A stretch of 64,000 bases of DNA from Hyphomicrobiaceae bacterium (GCA_041397645.1 JAWKWE010000004.1:1798001-1862000), one strand, 5' to 3'; shown: positions 1-9,033, numbered from the stretch's first letter. Numbers and translations: made by a program. Notes: a model not told the origin generated them from the letters alone.

Positions 1-951
1 AACGCCATCGTCGCGCGTCTCGATGAGCCGTTACCCCACGCGACTGCGGCGCGACTCGACACCCTGGCGATGCCCGATCCGGTCTCCAACACGAGCGAGG
101 CGGACTATCTCGCCATGGTCGCGAAGGCAAAGGAGTACATCAAGGCCGGCGACATCTTCCAAGTCGTCCTGTCCCAACGCTTCTCCGCGCCATTCACACT
201 GCCTTCGTTCGCACTCTATCGCGCGCTGCGGCGCCTAAATCCGTCACCGTTCCTGTTCCACCTGGACTTCGGCGACTTTTCGCTGGTGGGGTCCTCGCCT
301 GAAATTCTGGTGCGCGTGCGCGACGGCGAAGTCACCATCCGTCCCATCGCGGGCACCATCCGCCGCGGCAGCGACGGGGCGGAGGACCGCGCCCTTGCGA
401 GTGCGTTGCTTGCCGATCCCAAGGAACGTTCCGAGCATCTTATGCTGCTCGACCTTGGCCGCAACGATGTTGGACGGGTAGCGCAAGTCGGCACCGTATG
501 CGTTACCGACCAGTTCGTCATCGAACGCTACAGCCACGTCATGCACATCGTGTCGAATGTCGTGGGACATCTCGACGAGAAAAATCACGACGCTATTGAT
601 GCTCTGATGGCAGGCTTTCCGGCGGGCACAGTCTCAGGCGCGCCCAAGGTCCGCGCGATGGAAATCATTGCCGAGCTGGAAAAAGCCAAGCGCGGGCCGT
701 ACGCGGGCTGCGTGGGATACTTCTCCGCCGGTGGCGAGATGGACACCTGCATCGTGCTGCGCACCGCCGTGGTGAAGGACGGCGTGCTGCACGTTCAAGC
801 CGGCGCAGGCGTCGTGCACGACAGCATTGCTGCCAACGAGCAGCAGGAGTGCATCAACAAAGCAAAAGCGATCGTTCGCGCCGCCGAGGAGGCGGTCCGC
901 TTCGCGGCCAAGACGAAAAAGGGTGCCAGCAACGGCGGATTGTTCGGCTGA
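1..951 (+). CDS. trpE: Anthranilate synthase component I, 3' part (5' end outside window)
   Basis: Catalytic large subunit of anthranilate synthase, which turns chorismate plus ammonia (supplied by TrpG) into anthranilate, the first step of tryptophan synthesis. The frame is open to base 1, so the gene starts upstream and the ATG at 70 is internal. The visible part is the chorismate-binding domain: GSSPEILVRV and the RPIAGTIRRG segment, the DLGRNDVGRV motif, the AGFPAGTVSGAPK motif and the C-terminal QAGAGVVHDSIAANE segment. The N-terminal domain with the tryptophan feedback site lies outside the window. It is a separate TrpE rather than a rhizobial TrpE-TrpG fusion, because trpG is its own gene 1.25 kb downstream. 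Confidence 0.97.
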   Translation, partial: NAIVARLDEPLPHATAARLDTLAMPDPVSNTSEADYLAMVAKAKEYIKAGDIFQVVLSQRFSAPFTLPSFALYRALRRLNPSPFLFHLDFGDFSLVGSSPEILVRVRDGEVTIRPIAGTIRRGSDGAEDRALASALLADPKERSEHLMLLDLGRNDVGRVAQVGTVCVTDQFVIERYSHVMHIVSNVVGHLDEKNHDAIDALMAGFPAGTVSGAPKVRAMEIIAELEKAKRGPYAGCVGYFSAGGEMDTCIVLRTAVVKDGVLHVQAGAGVVHDSIAANEQQECINKAKAIVRAAEEAVRFAAKTKKGASNGGLFG

Positions 952-982
952 GTGGAATAATCCGCCCTGCTGCAAAGCGCGT

Positions 983-1399
983 TCACTTCGCATTTGCTTT
1001 GGCGTCAGGACGCGCGTCCTTCCACTTCTTTCCCCATGCGCGTTGCCAGGGCGTCCAGCGCGGCGTCCAGAAGATGCTGATGCAGGCGTGCCAAACCGCA
1101 TAGATCACGAACCACACCAGCACGCGGAACGGCGCTGCTCCCAGCGCGAACAACCACGGACGCACGCGGTTCCACGTTCCCGAGCCAAAACGCATCGTGC
1201 GCGCTTTCACCCACGCCCGAACCGTCTCGCGCCCGAACGCTCTCTCCGCAACGCGCACTCCGATGAAGGCAATAAGAAGAAGCGGCAGCAACAGCCACAG
1301 CATTCCCCAGACCAGATACGAAACCACCCACCACGCGAGCGAAAGCACGACGCTCAACAGCGACCACAATACTCCAACAATGGCGGAAATCGTCTCCAT
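983..1399 (-). CDS. Hypothetical membrane protein
   Basis: Product of 138 residues that I do not recognise. The N-terminal third is a long hydrophobic stretch able to form two helices (starting near IVGVLWSLL and running to LLPLLLIAF). A basic, Trp/Arg-rich loop follows, then another hydrophobic segment (LVWFVIYAVW), then a Lys/Arg/Trp-rich tail ending in KANAK. I chose the ATG at 1399 because AAGGA lies just before it; the frame is open further upstream. The gene runs against trpE and ends 31 bases from its stop, so the two converge. Function unknown; probably an inner-membrane protein. Confidence 0.5.
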   Translation of the reverse strand: METISAIVGVLWSLLSVVLSLAWWVVSYLVWGMLWLLLPLLLIAFIGVRVAERAFGRETVRAWVKARTMRFGSGTWNRVRPWLFALGAAPFRVLVWFVIYAVWHACISIFWTPRWTPWQRAWGKKWKDARPDAKANAK

Positions 1400-1506
1400 G
1401 GATCCTTGGCGTCTTAACCACGACAACTGGAAATCGGATAACGGTTGGCGGCGCAAACCCCTTTGTCTATGGTGCTCGCGAACAACCAGCGAAAAGCGGC
1501 TCTTCT

Positions 1507-2052
1507 ATGCTCACGCTCGCGATCCTTCGCCATGCCAAGTCTGATTGGAACGCGCCGGTGGACGACGATTTCGACCGGCCGTTGAATGCGCGCGGGCTGA
1601 ATGCGGCCCCGCTGGCCGGGCAAGCCATCGCACATATAGGGCTTAAGCCCACACTCATTTTGTGCTCATCGGCCAAACGCACACGCGAGACGCTCGATCT
1701 CGCGTTGCCGGAAATGCAGCTTGCGCCCCACATCGAGATCGTTACCGACGACAAGTTGTATTTGGCGAGCTTCATGACGCTGATTGAGGTTTTGCGCGAC
1801 ACACGCGACGTACACGAATGTATTCTCATCATCGGACACAATCCGGGCTTGCACGAACTCGCTGTTGCTCTGGCAGGCAAGGGCGAGACCGCAGCACTTA
1901 CCGCTCTTCAGGACAACCTGCCGACTGCGGCCCTGGTGGCGATGGAGCTCAAACGCTCCCATTGGCGCGACGTGCGAAGCGGGGATGGGCGGCTGACCGC
2001 GTTCTGGACCCCAAAAAAGGGCTTCGAGGCCGGACTGCCACAGCAAGCGTAA
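1507..2052 (+). CDS. SixA-like histidine phosphatase
   Basis: Small histidine (phosphoglycerate mutase-like) phosphatase of 181 residues. The phospho-accepting histidine is in LRHAKSDW (His9). CSSAKRTRET near residues 53-62 carries the arginine of the phosphate pocket, and IIGHNPGLHEL holds the second catalytic histidine (His111). The RHAKS form of the motif and the short length match the SixA family, which removes phosphate from histidine-containing phosphotransfer proteins or PTS components. The true substrate here cannot be read from sequence. It sits between trpE and trpG but has no evident link to tryptophan synthesis. It diverges from the membrane-protein gene at 983-1399. Confidence 0.85.
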   Translation: MLTLAILRHAKSDWNAPVDDDFDRPLNARGLNAAPLAGQAIAHIGLKPTLILCSSAKRTRETLDLALPEMQLAPHIEIVTDDKLYLASFMTLIEVLRDTRDVHECILIIGHNPGLHELAVALAGKGETAALTALQDNLPTAALVAMELKRSHWRDVRSGDGRLTAFWTPKKGFEAGLPQQA

Positions 2053-2203
2053 AGCAAGCGCCCTCGTCCCTCCTCTTTCTTGCAGGGATGGTATGCAAGA
2101 CTGCCCGTAAAAGGTCGCTGGAGGCTCCTGGACGTCATCAGAGTGTCACTCAGGCCATGGCCCTCCTTGACGGTACGAAGTCCGCACCCTACACCCTTTT
2201 TCC

Positions 2204-2797
2204 ATGCTGCTACTCATCGATAACTACGACAGCTTTACCTACAATCTCGTCCATTACCTGGGCGAGCTTGGTGCTGAGAGCGTGGTCGTGCGCAACGATA
2301 AGATCACCGTCGACGAGGTGATGGCCAACAAGCCAAGGGCCATCGTGCTCTCGCCGGGACCGTGTACGCCCAACGAAGCCGGCGTCTGCCTCGACTTGAT
2401 CAAAGCCGCCGGGCCGACCATCCCGTTGCTGGGCGTGTGCCTTGGCCATCAGTCGATTGGACAAAGCTACGGCGGCAAGGTAATCCGCGCGCCCCAGCCT
2501 ATGCACGGCAAGCTCTCAACCATCACCAACACGGGTGAGGGCATTTTCAAAGGACTGCCGAAGTCGTTCGAGATTACGCGCTATCATTCTCTGATCGTCG
2601 AGCGCGCCACGCTGCCGGATTGCCTGAAGGTGACGGCGCAAACCGACGACGGCATCATCATGGGCCTGCAGCACAAAACGCATCCCGTGCATGGCGTGCA
2701 ATTTCATCCTGAAAGCATCGCATCCCAGCAAGGCCACGCGCTGCTCGCTAATTTCCTCGCGCTTGCTGGATTTGCGCCCAAGAAACGCGCCGCCTGA
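2204..2797 (+). CDS. trpG: Anthranilate synthase component II (glutamine amidotransferase)
   Basis: Class I glutamine amidotransferase that hydrolyses glutamine and channels ammonia to TrpE. The product has 197 residues and starts MLLLIDNYDSFTYNL, the usual TrpG/PabA N-terminus. The nucleophile is Cys79 in GVCLGHQSIG, and the His/Glu pair is in QFHPESIAS (His168, Glu170). The ATG at 2204 has no clear Shine-Dalgarno sequence but matches the family start exactly. trpD follows after 11 bases, so the two are almost certainly cotranscribed. TrpG and the aminodeoxychorismate partner PabA are close relatives; the trpD neighbour favours TrpG. Confidence 0.97.
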   Translation: MLLLIDNYDSFTYNLVHYLGELGAESVVVRNDKITVDEVMANKPRAIVLSPGPCTPNEAGVCLDLIKAAGPTIPLLGVCLGHQSIGQSYGGKVIRAPQPMHGKLSTITNTGEGIFKGLPKSFEITRYHSLIVERATLPDCLKVTAQTDDGIIMGLQHKTHPVHGVQFHPESIASQQGHALLANFLALAGFAPKKRAA

Positions 2798-2808
2798 GTG
2801 AGATCTTG

Positions 2809-3831
2809 ATGCCCGCCAACCAACTCAAGCGCCTGCTGAACAGGATCGCAGACGGCGAAACCCTTACTGCCTCGGGGATGGAAGAGGCGCTTGATCTGCT
2901 GATGTCGGGCGTCGCCACGCCGGTTCAGCTCGGCGGGTTCCTGATGGCGCTGCGCGTGCGCGGTGAGACAGTTCCTGAAATCACCGGAGCGGCGCGTCTG
3001 TTGCGCGCCCGCATGACGCCGGCGGAAGCTCCGCCCAACGCGATCGATATTGTCGGGACCGGCGGCGACAGCCACGGTACGTATAACGTCTCCACCGCAG
3101 CCGCCATCGTTGCCGCTGGCGCGGGCGTTCCAGTCGCCAAACACGGCAATCGGTCAGTCTCTTCGCTTTCGGGCGCATCCGATGTTTTGCAGGCGCTCGG
3201 CGTTAAAATCGACATCGAGCCGTTGATCGTTTCGCGTTCCATAAACACGTCCGGCGTCGGCTTCCTTTGGGCCCCCATGCATCATCCGGCCATGAAACTG
3301 TGGGCGCCGATCCGTGCGGATCTTGGCATTCGCTCGATCTTCAATTTGCTGGGGCCGCTGTGCAATCCGGCCAACGTCAAGCGCCAGGTGCTCGGCGTCT
3401 ATCACCGCAAGTGGCTTGAGCCCATGGCCGAAACGCTGAAGCACCTCGGCTCGGTTCATGCCTGGGTGGTGCACGGCGCCGACGGAATGGACGAGCTGAC
3501 AACCACCGGCCCCTCGACCGTCGCAGAGTTGGTCGATGGAAATATCCACGTCTTCGAAATCACGCCGGAAGACGCCGGCTTGCCGCGCGCCAGCCTAGCG
3601 GAACTCAAAGGCGGCGATGCCAACGTCAACGCCGCCAAGATGCGCGCGCTCTTGTTGGGCGAAACCGGACCTTATCGCGATATCGTGCTGCTCAACACGG
3701 CTGCCGCGTTAATCGTGGCCGGCAAAGCGGCCAGCTTGGAAGATGGCGTGCGGCTCGCCGCATCCGCCATCGACAGCGGCGCCGCCGCTCGGGCACTCGA
3801 CAAGCTGGTTGCCGTCACCAACGACGGCTGA
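2809..3831 (+). CDS. trpD: Anthranilate phosphoribosyltransferase
   Basis: Transfers the phosphoribosyl group of PRPP to anthranilate, the second step of the tryptophan branch. The product has 340 residues from the ATG at 2809; a TTG one codon earlier is possible but less likely. The PRPP-binding loop reads DIVGTGGDSHGTYNVST, followed by AKHGNRSVSSLSGASDVL, both hallmarks of the family. The FNLLGPLCNPA segment contributes to the anthranilate site. The gene follows trpG by 11 bases. The usual next gene, trpC, is displaced about 2.4 kb downstream by an osmC-type gene and prfC on the other strand. Confidence 0.97.
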   Translation: MPANQLKRLLNRIADGETLTASGMEEALDLLMSGVATPVQLGGFLMALRVRGETVPEITGAARLLRARMTPAEAPPNAIDIVGTGGDSHGTYNVSTAAAIVAAGAGVPVAKHGNRSVSSLSGASDVLQALGVKIDIEPLIVSRSINTSGVGFLWAPMHHPAMKLWAPIRADLGIRSIFNLLGPLCNPANVKRQVLGVYHRKWLEPMAETLKHLGSVHAWVVHGADGMDELTTTGPSTVAELVDGNIHVFEITPEDAGLPRASLAELKGGDANVNAAKMRALLLGETGPYRDIVLLNTAAALIVAGKAASLEDGVRLAASAIDSGAAARALDKLVAVTNDG

Positions 3832-3861
3832 CGATCCCTATTGCCGCGCACGCGATCGGCC

Positions 3862-4377
3862 CTAAGCACCACCCATTTTCGCCGAGACTGTCACGGCCGG
3901 CGGATGAAGCAGCGTCTGGTAGACGACGCAATAGCGTTCGGCCAGCTTGATGAGCTGATCCACCTGCTCTTTCGGCGCATCGGACTTGATGTCGAAAACG
4001 AGCCGGATCGTTTGGAAGCCGACGGGGGCTGTCTTGTCCACGCCCAACGTGCCGCGAAAATCGCACTCGCCTTCGGCCGTGACGGTGGCGTGTGCGATCT
4101 CAATGCCCATCGCCGTGGCGACTGCCTTGAGCGTCACCCCGGCACACCCGACCAGGGCCTCAAGCAGCATGTCGCCGGAACATAACTCCGCGCCGGTCCC
4201 GCCTGCCGCCGGGTGCAAACCCGCAGTCGCCATTGCGCGATCAATATCAAGACGGCAGGCAACCGCGGCATCATCCAGCGTTCCGGTGGCCCGCATGGTG
4301 ATCATGGCCGTAGCCGGATCCGCCTTGTATCTCTCCTTGAGCGGCGCTTGCAGCGCGCGCAACTCATTCGCGTCCAT
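3862..4377 (-). CDS. OsmC-family protein
   Basis: Product of 171 residues with the OsmC/Ohr fold, small thiol peroxidase-type proteins acting on hydroperoxides. Cysteines lie in ELCSGDMLLEALVGCAGVTL and in ERYCVVYQTL; family knowledge places the reactive pair in such helices, so peroxidase activity is plausible. The ATG at 4377 is preferred over the GTG at 4386 because AAAGG lies nine bases before it. The gene converges with trpD and lies downstream of prfC on the same strand, 45 bases away. It is not clearly Ohr or classic OsmC, so I give no symbol. Confidence 0.8.
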   Translation of the reverse strand: MDANELRALQAPLKERYKADPATAMITMRATGTLDDAAVACRLDIDRAMATAGLHPAAGGTGAELCSGDMLLEALVGCAGVTLKAVATAMGIEIAHATVTAEGECDFRGTLGVDKTAPVGFQTIRLVFDIKSDAPKEQVDQLIKLAERYCVVYQTLLHPPAVTVSAKMGGA

Positions 4378-4422
4378 CTTGAGCACCCTTTGCGCTATGT
4401 GACGAAACTTCTGAGGTGCCCC

Positions 4423-6090
4423 TCACCCCGTCCGGATCGTTTTTACGTCGGTAAACTGAATGTCAGGGTTCTTGTCCGCCGCCCAGCGTAGCGAGAAGGC
4501 GCTTTCGGCAAGATAGACTTTATCGCCGTCCTGATCCTCAGCGATCTTCGACTTGTTCTTGTCGATGAACGCCTGCAATACCTTGGGATCATCAGCCGAC
4601 ATCCAACGCGCCACCTCGCACGGCGCGCTCTCGAATGCGATCGGCAGGCCATATTCGTTCTTCAAACGCTCGGCCAGCACGTCGAGCTGCAGGGCGCCGA
4701 TGACCCCGACGATGGGCTGGGTGCCATCGACCGGCGAGAAAATCTGCACCACACCCTCTTCAGCCATCTCTATCAGGGCTTCGCGTAGCTTGCGGGCACG
4801 GATCGCATCTTCCAGCCGCACACGGCGCAGAATTTCCGGCGCGAAGTTGGGAATGCCGAGGAACGCAACGTTCTCACCCTCGGTCAGCGCGTCGCCGATG
4901 CGTAACAGCCCCCGATTGGGAATGCCCACGATATCGCCAGCATAAGCCTCCTCGGCAATCGAGCGATCTTGAGCGAAGAAGAACTGAGGCGCCTGAAGCG
5001 CCATAACCTTGCCGGTGCGAGAAACCGTCGCCTTCATACCGCGCGAAAGTTTGCCGGACGTCACGCGCATGAACGCGATGCGGTCGCGATGGTTGGGATC
5101 CATGTTCGCCTGGATCTTGAAGACGATGCCCGTCATCGCCGGCTCGTTGGCTTCGATGGTACGGTGGGCCGCGTTCTGAGCGCGCGGCGACGGTGCAAAG
5201 TTCACGAACGCATCAAGAATTTGGCGCACGCCGAAATTCTTAAGCGCAGAACCGAAGTAGACCGGCGTCAGCGTGCCATGACGAAAGGCTTCCAGATCGA
5301 ACTGCCCGCACGCCCCCTGCACCAAGTCGACTTCCTCGCGCCAGCGCGCGGCTGCCTCCTCACCCATCAACTCGGTGATGGCTGGATCGTCGGGACCGGA
5401 GAGTTGGCCTAAGTCGTGCGCATCGCTGTCCATTTGGTTCACGCGCGCACGCGAAAGATCATAGGTTCCTTTGAAGTCGCGGCCTGACCCCATGGGCCAC
5501 ACCATAGGCGCGGTATCGAGCGCCAACACGCTGGAGATTTCGTCCAGCAATTCCAGCGGCTCGCGCGCTTCGCGGTCCATCTTGTTGATGAACGTCACGA
5601 TGGGAATATCGCGCATCCGGCAGATCTCAAACAGCTTGCGCGTGCGCGCCTCGATGCCCTTGGCAGCGTCAATCACCATGATGGCGCTATCGACGGCGGT
5701 GAGCGTGCGATAGGTCTGATCGGAGAAGTCTTCGTGGCCCGGCGTGTCGAGCAGGTTCATGACCGCGCCGCCATACTCGAACGTCATCACCGATGTCACC
5801 ACCGAGATGCCGCGCGAACGCTCGATGGCCATCCAGTCCGAGCGCGTGTTCTTTTTGTCGCCCTTGGCCTTCACCTGGCCAGCAAGCTGAATTGCGCCAC
5901 CAAACAGCAGAAGCTTTTCAGTCAGCGTCGTCTTGCCAGCGTCAGGATGTGAAATGATTGCGAAGGTGCGCCGACGCGCGATCTCGCGTTCCATGATGGA
6001 CTTGGGCGCACCACTCTGGGCGGGAGTGGCATCGGTTAAGGCGGTCTCCGCGGCCGCCGGGCCTGCGGCGGTCTGAGAATTATCGGTCAC
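4423..6090 (-). CDS. prfC: Peptide chain release factor 3 (RF3)
   Basis: Translational GTPase that removes RF1/RF2 from the ribosome after termination. The product has about 555 residues from the GTG at 6090. The G1 loop is SHPDAGKTTLTEK, DTPGHEDFS is the G3 motif and FINKMDREAREP the G4 motif; RGISVVTSVMTF is the RF3-type switch region. The start is uncertain: a GTG at 6135 and an ATG at 5994 (MEREIARRRTFAI, closest to the E. coli start) are alternatives. The Ala/Thr-rich leader before residue 33 is not conserved in the family. The gene diverges from trpC and breaks the usual trpD-trpC linkage. Confidence 0.95.
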   Translation of the reverse strand: MTDNSQTAAGPAAAETALTDATPAQSGAPKSIMEREIARRRTFAIISHPDAGKTTLTEKLLLFGGAIQLAGQVKAKGDKKNTRSDWMAIERSRGISVVTSVMTFEYGGAVMNLLDTPGHEDFSDQTYRTLTAVDSAIMVIDAAKGIEARTRKLFEICRMRDIPIVTFINKMDREAREPLELLDEISSVLALDTAPMVWPMGSGRDFKGTYDLSRARVNQMDSDAHDLGQLSGPDDPAITELMGEEAAARWREEVDLVQGACGQFDLEAFRHGTLTPVYFGSALKNFGVRQILDAFVNFAPSPRAQNAAHRTIEANEPAMTGIVFKIQANMDPNHRDRIAFMRVTSGKLSRGMKATVSRTGKVMALQAPQFFFAQDRSIAEEAYAGDIVGIPNRGLLRIGDALTEGENVAFLGIPNFAPEILRRVRLEDAIRARKLREALIEMAEEGVVQIFSPVDGTQPIVGVIGALQLDVLAERLKNEYGLPIAFESAPCEVARWMSADDPKVLQAFIDKNKSKIAEDQDGDKVYLAESAFSLRWAADKNPDIQFTDVKTIRTG

Positions 6091-6278
6091 GGCTTCGAAT
6101 CTCGTGTTGTATCGGGCTTGCGCGCCGTATAGCACCGCCCAAGCGGTCGGGACACCCCTTGATAGCGCCGCCGCGTCGATCCTGTGGCTTTAGGCTGTCC
6201 CGGGCTCCAGTTGCGGTCTTGACCGGCCCGAGCGGGGCCACTACCACCCAATCAGACACACATTGCCCGGCGGATCCG

Positions 6279-7067
6279 ATGGCCGATATTCTCGAAAAGA
6301 TTACCGCCTACAAGCGCGAAGAAGTGGCGCGCGCCAAAATTCTGAAGCCTCTGCGCGTCATTGCTGAGTACGCCCGCTCGGCACCGCGCGTGCGACCGTT
6401 TGCGGGTGCCATCGAGGCCAAGCTCAAGGCGCACAAACCCGCCCTCATCGCCGAGATCAAGAAGGCATCGCCCTCCAAGGGACTGATCCGCGCCGATTTT
6501 AATCCGCCCGCGCTTGCACAGGCATATGAGGCGGGTGGCGCGGCCTGTCTGTCGATCCTCACGGACACGCCATCATTTCAGGGCGCGCCCGATTATCTCA
6601 TTGCAGCACGCGCAGCGACGAAATTGCCTGTGCTGCGCAAAGACTTCATGATCGATACCTACCAAGTGGCCGAGGCGCGCGCATGGGGCGCCGATTGCAT
6701 TCTCATCATTCTGGCGGAGGTTGACGACGCGCTCGCCGCCGATCTCGCGGCAGCCGCCAAGGACTGGGGCATGGACGCCATTGCCGAAGTCCACGACGCC
6801 AAGGAGATGGATCGCGCCTTGAAACTCGATTGCCGTCTCATCGGAATCAACAATCGCAACCTCAAGACTTTTGACGTGACGTTGGAGACGACGGAGAAAC
6901 TCGCTCCGAAAGTGCCGAACGACCGCATCGTGGTGGGCGAGAGCGGGATTTTCACGCCTGCCAATCTGGCTCGCCTTTCGAAAGTGGGCGTCCACACCTA
7001 TCTCGTCGGTGAAAGCCTGATGCGTCAGGACGACGTCGCGGCAGCGACCAAGACCCTGCTCGCGTGA
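6279..7067 (+). CDS. trpC: Indole-3-glycerol phosphate synthase
   Basis: TIM-barrel enzyme closing the indole ring of CdRP, the fourth step of tryptophan synthesis. The product has 262 residues from the ATG at 6279 (MADILEKITAYKREE). The catalytic lysine region is AEIKKASPSKG, with VLRKDFMIDTYQV, IGINNRNLKTFDV and VVGESGIFTPANL as later barrel motifs. It is a stand-alone TrpC with no fused TrpF. An open frame extends upstream to 6159, but the extra 40 residues are not family-like. trpF, trpB and trpA are not in the window. Confidence 0.97.
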   Translation: MADILEKITAYKREEVARAKILKPLRVIAEYARSAPRVRPFAGAIEAKLKAHKPALIAEIKKASPSKGLIRADFNPPALAQAYEAGGAACLSILTDTPSFQGAPDYLIAARAATKLPVLRKDFMIDTYQVAEARAWGADCILIILAEVDDALAADLAAAAKDWGMDAIAEVHDAKEMDRALKLDCRLIGINNRNLKTFDVTLETTEKLAPKVPNDRIVVGESGIFTPANLARLSKVGVHTYLVGESLMRQDDVAAATKTLLA

Positions 7068-7086
7068 ACATCGTCGTTACGCGAAC

Positions 7087-7929
7087 CTAGGGCTTGGCCT
7101 CGACAGGTGTTTCGCCCATTTTTTCCGGCAGGCCGGTTTCCGCGATGGCATTCAGCCCGAGTAGAATGGCAAGCCCGACAAGCATGAAGATGAATTTCGT
7201 ATTCAGGCGGCGCGCGGGCATAAAAAACAAGGCCGCAACAAGTATCGGCACTGAAATGAGCATGGCGATGAAGGTCGCACGCAGGGCGCTCGTCAGGGCC
7301 TCGGAAAACGGATCAAGAAAAACGCCGATCCTACCGCCGTAAAGCGCACTCAAAGGCACCGGCACGAGCGCGAAGAAGCAGATGGCAAACAGCGTGACAC
7401 ACAGCGCCACCGCGAGCTTGTCCCTGGCTGCAAGAACGACCATCAGCAAGGCCGCAACCATCACCGGACCCGTTGGGATGCCCACTCGCCAATCGATGAT
7501 GAGACCTAGCGCAACAGCGGCGAGGAGACCGCCTACCGCCAGCGGATACTTGTTGTCCACGATCGTTTGCCACGAAAGGCTTGGCAACTCGTCAGACACA
7601 CCCGCCTTGCGGCCCAGGTGAATCGCACGCAATGTCCCCAAGATCGCGGCCGTCAAGAACGCCATGAACGTCAATACGGGCGACCATTGCGGAGGCAGAT
7701 CGATCGAAAGCCAGCCGAAGATCGTGCTCCACACCGCGTGGGTCCATGCAGACCACTTCTGCATCAAAAATGCTGCCCACTCCGACAGCGTCAGAACCTG
7801 CTTGAAATGGTCAAAAAGCGTGAGGGTGCCGCCCAGGATGCCGAGCCAGTTCAGGATCGACGATCGCATATCCTGCGGCAGCGGGACGAGTGCTAAGGCT
7901 CTAAGATGTGTTGCTTGCTCTTCCTGCAT
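7087..7929 (-). CDS. Hypothetical multi-pass membrane protein
   Basis: About 280 residues from the ATG at 7929; a start at 7983 or 7869 is possible. I do not recognise a family. The sequence holds about seven hydrophobic segments, for example LTFMAFLTAAILGTL, LAVGGLLAAVALGLII, MVAALLMVVLAA, LCVTLFAICFFALVPV, MLISVPILVAALFFM and MLVGLAILLGL, with a short acidic C-terminal tail. Residues around LNWLGILGGTLTLFDHF may form a first membrane helix. The gene converges with trpC and diverges from moaC. Inner-membrane location is inferred; function unknown. Confidence 0.6.
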   Translation of the reverse strand: MQEEQATHLRALALVPLPQDMRSSILNWLGILGGTLTLFDHFKQVLTLSEWAAFLMQKWSAWTHAVWSTIFGWLSIDLPPQWSPVLTFMAFLTAAILGTLRAIHLGRKAGVSDELPSLSWQTIVDNKYPLAVGGLLAAVALGLIIDWRVGIPTGPVMVAALLMVVLAARDKLAVALCVTLFAICFFALVPVPLSALYGGRIGVFLDPFSEALTSALRATFIAMLISVPILVAALFFMPARRLNTKFIFMLVGLAILLGLNAIAETGLPEKMGETPVEAKP

Positions 7930-8065
7930 GACATCCGCCCGATTTCCGGCCCGATTTGTAACCCGCGCGCGCCCCCAGGTCATCCGACTTCCATCGCGGC
8001 GCGAAAAAGCCTAGAGGATTGTCCCTCAATGGAGGATTTTCGCCCTGGAGTGCGAGCCATCAACG

Positions 8066-8566
8066 ATGACTAATCAATATACCAAGAAACTTTCTCATCT
8101 CGATGAAAAGGGCGCCGCGCGCATGGTGGACGTGTCGGGCAAGGACGTCACCGAGCGAACCGCGCGGGCGGAGGGATTTGTCGAGATGAAGCCGGATACG
8201 CTCGCGCTCGTTGAAACGGGCGAAGCCAAGAAAGGCGATGTGCTGGCAACCGCGCGCATTGCCGGTATCATGGCTGCAAAAAAGACCTCCGACCTCATCC
8301 CGCTTTGCCATCCGCTCGCCATCACTAAGGCGCGCGTCGACTTCACGCTTTCCCACGAGCCTTGCGGAATCCACGTCGCCGCTGAGGTGAAGGTCGCAGG
8401 CCAAACCGGCGTTGAAATGGAGGCGCTGACCGCCGTCAGCGTCGCCTGCCTCACCATTTACGACATGCTCAAAGCTGCGGATAAGGGTATGATTATTCGC
8501 GACATCGCCCTTGTCGAAAAGATGGGCGGCAAGAGTGGGCATTGGAAGGCGGCAGGAGCGCGTTAA
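8066..8566 (+). CDS. moaC: Cyclic pyranopterin monophosphate synthase
   Basis: Acts after MoaA to form cyclic pyranopterin monophosphate, the first stable intermediate of molybdenum cofactor synthesis. The product has 166 residues, starting MTNQYTKKLSHLDEKG. Signature segments are LIPLCHPLAITKARVDF and GVEMEALTAVSVACLTIYDM, then DKGMIIRDI with the active-site lysine/aspartate region. moeA lies about 0.5 kb downstream on the same strand, with one small gene between. The moaC-moeA pair next to trpC and lexA is a conserved alphaproteobacterial order. Confidence 0.97.
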   Translation: MTNQYTKKLSHLDEKGAARMVDVSGKDVTERTARAEGFVEMKPDTLALVETGEAKKGDVLATARIAGIMAAKKTSDLIPLCHPLAITKARVDFTLSHEPCGIHVAAEVKVAGQTGVEMEALTAVSVACLTIYDMLKAADKGMIIRDIALVEKMGGKSGHWKAAGAR

Positions 8567-8587
8567 GGATATTCGCAACGACGCTGA

Positions 8588-8614
8588 GGAACCCTGTCGG
8601 CATTCGGCGGTTCC
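8588..8614 (+). terminator. Stem-loop after moaC, possible terminator
   Basis: GGAACC (8588-8593) can pair with GGTTCC (8609-8614), and an inner GTCG/CGGC helix can stack on it, leaving a five-base loop. It lies 22 bases after the moaC stop. No run of T follows, so if it ends transcription it is not a classic intrinsic terminator. Confidence 0.3.
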
Positions 8615-8710
8615 CACTACATTCAACCCCCATCGCCACCTTAAGAGCTGCGAATGCGCTCACGCGATGGCTATAACAAAAAAGACAAGAAGATAGATCC
8701 GGGAGACACC

Positions 8711-8905
8711 ATGGCTGACGAAGCAGACCTTATCGAATTGGACCGGCGAATCGCGGCTGTGCGCGAGAACCTGCGCACGCTGGTCGAACAGGCGGCCGCC
8801 TATTCGGGCGCGGCAGACGAATCCCGGACGGCCGATCGCATCGCCGATCAGGAAGCTCTGTTGGCCGATCTTGTCAAACAGCGCGATGCGCTGGCCAAGA
8901 GTTGA
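8711..8905 (+). CDS. Hypothetical small coiled-coil protein
   Basis: A 64-residue product from the ATG at 8711, supported by GGGAG five bases upstream. It is charged and lacks membrane segments. Heptad-like spacing (LIELDRRIAAVRENLRTLVEQ, and a second helix ADQEALLADLVKQRDALAK) suggests a helical hairpin or coiled coil. The gene lies between moaC and moeA on the same strand but carries no feature tying it to molybdopterin synthesis. Family not recognised. Confidence 0.6.
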   Translation: MADEADLIELDRRIAAVRENLRTLVEQAAAYSGAADESRTADRIADQEALLADLVKQRDALAKS

Positions 8906-8928
8906 ACGCAGGCCAAATACACGGGCCC

Positions 8929-8963
8929 CAGAAACACTGGCCCACAGAAACACTGGCCCACAG
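8929..8963 (+). repeat. Tandem 16-bp direct repeat, 2.2 copies
   Basis: The unit CAGAAACACTGGCCCA occurs exactly twice, at 8929-8944 and 8945-8960, followed by the first three bases of a third copy. It lies in the 128-base gap between the small coiled-coil gene and moeA, 70 bases before the moeA start. It may be a slippage repeat; any regulatory role is unknown. Confidence 0.9.
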
Positions 8964-9033
8964 GCAGCCCAAGCCATAATCGGAATAAGGCGGATGCTGG
9001 CAACGACGAAAAAGTCAGCTAATCTGTGCCATC

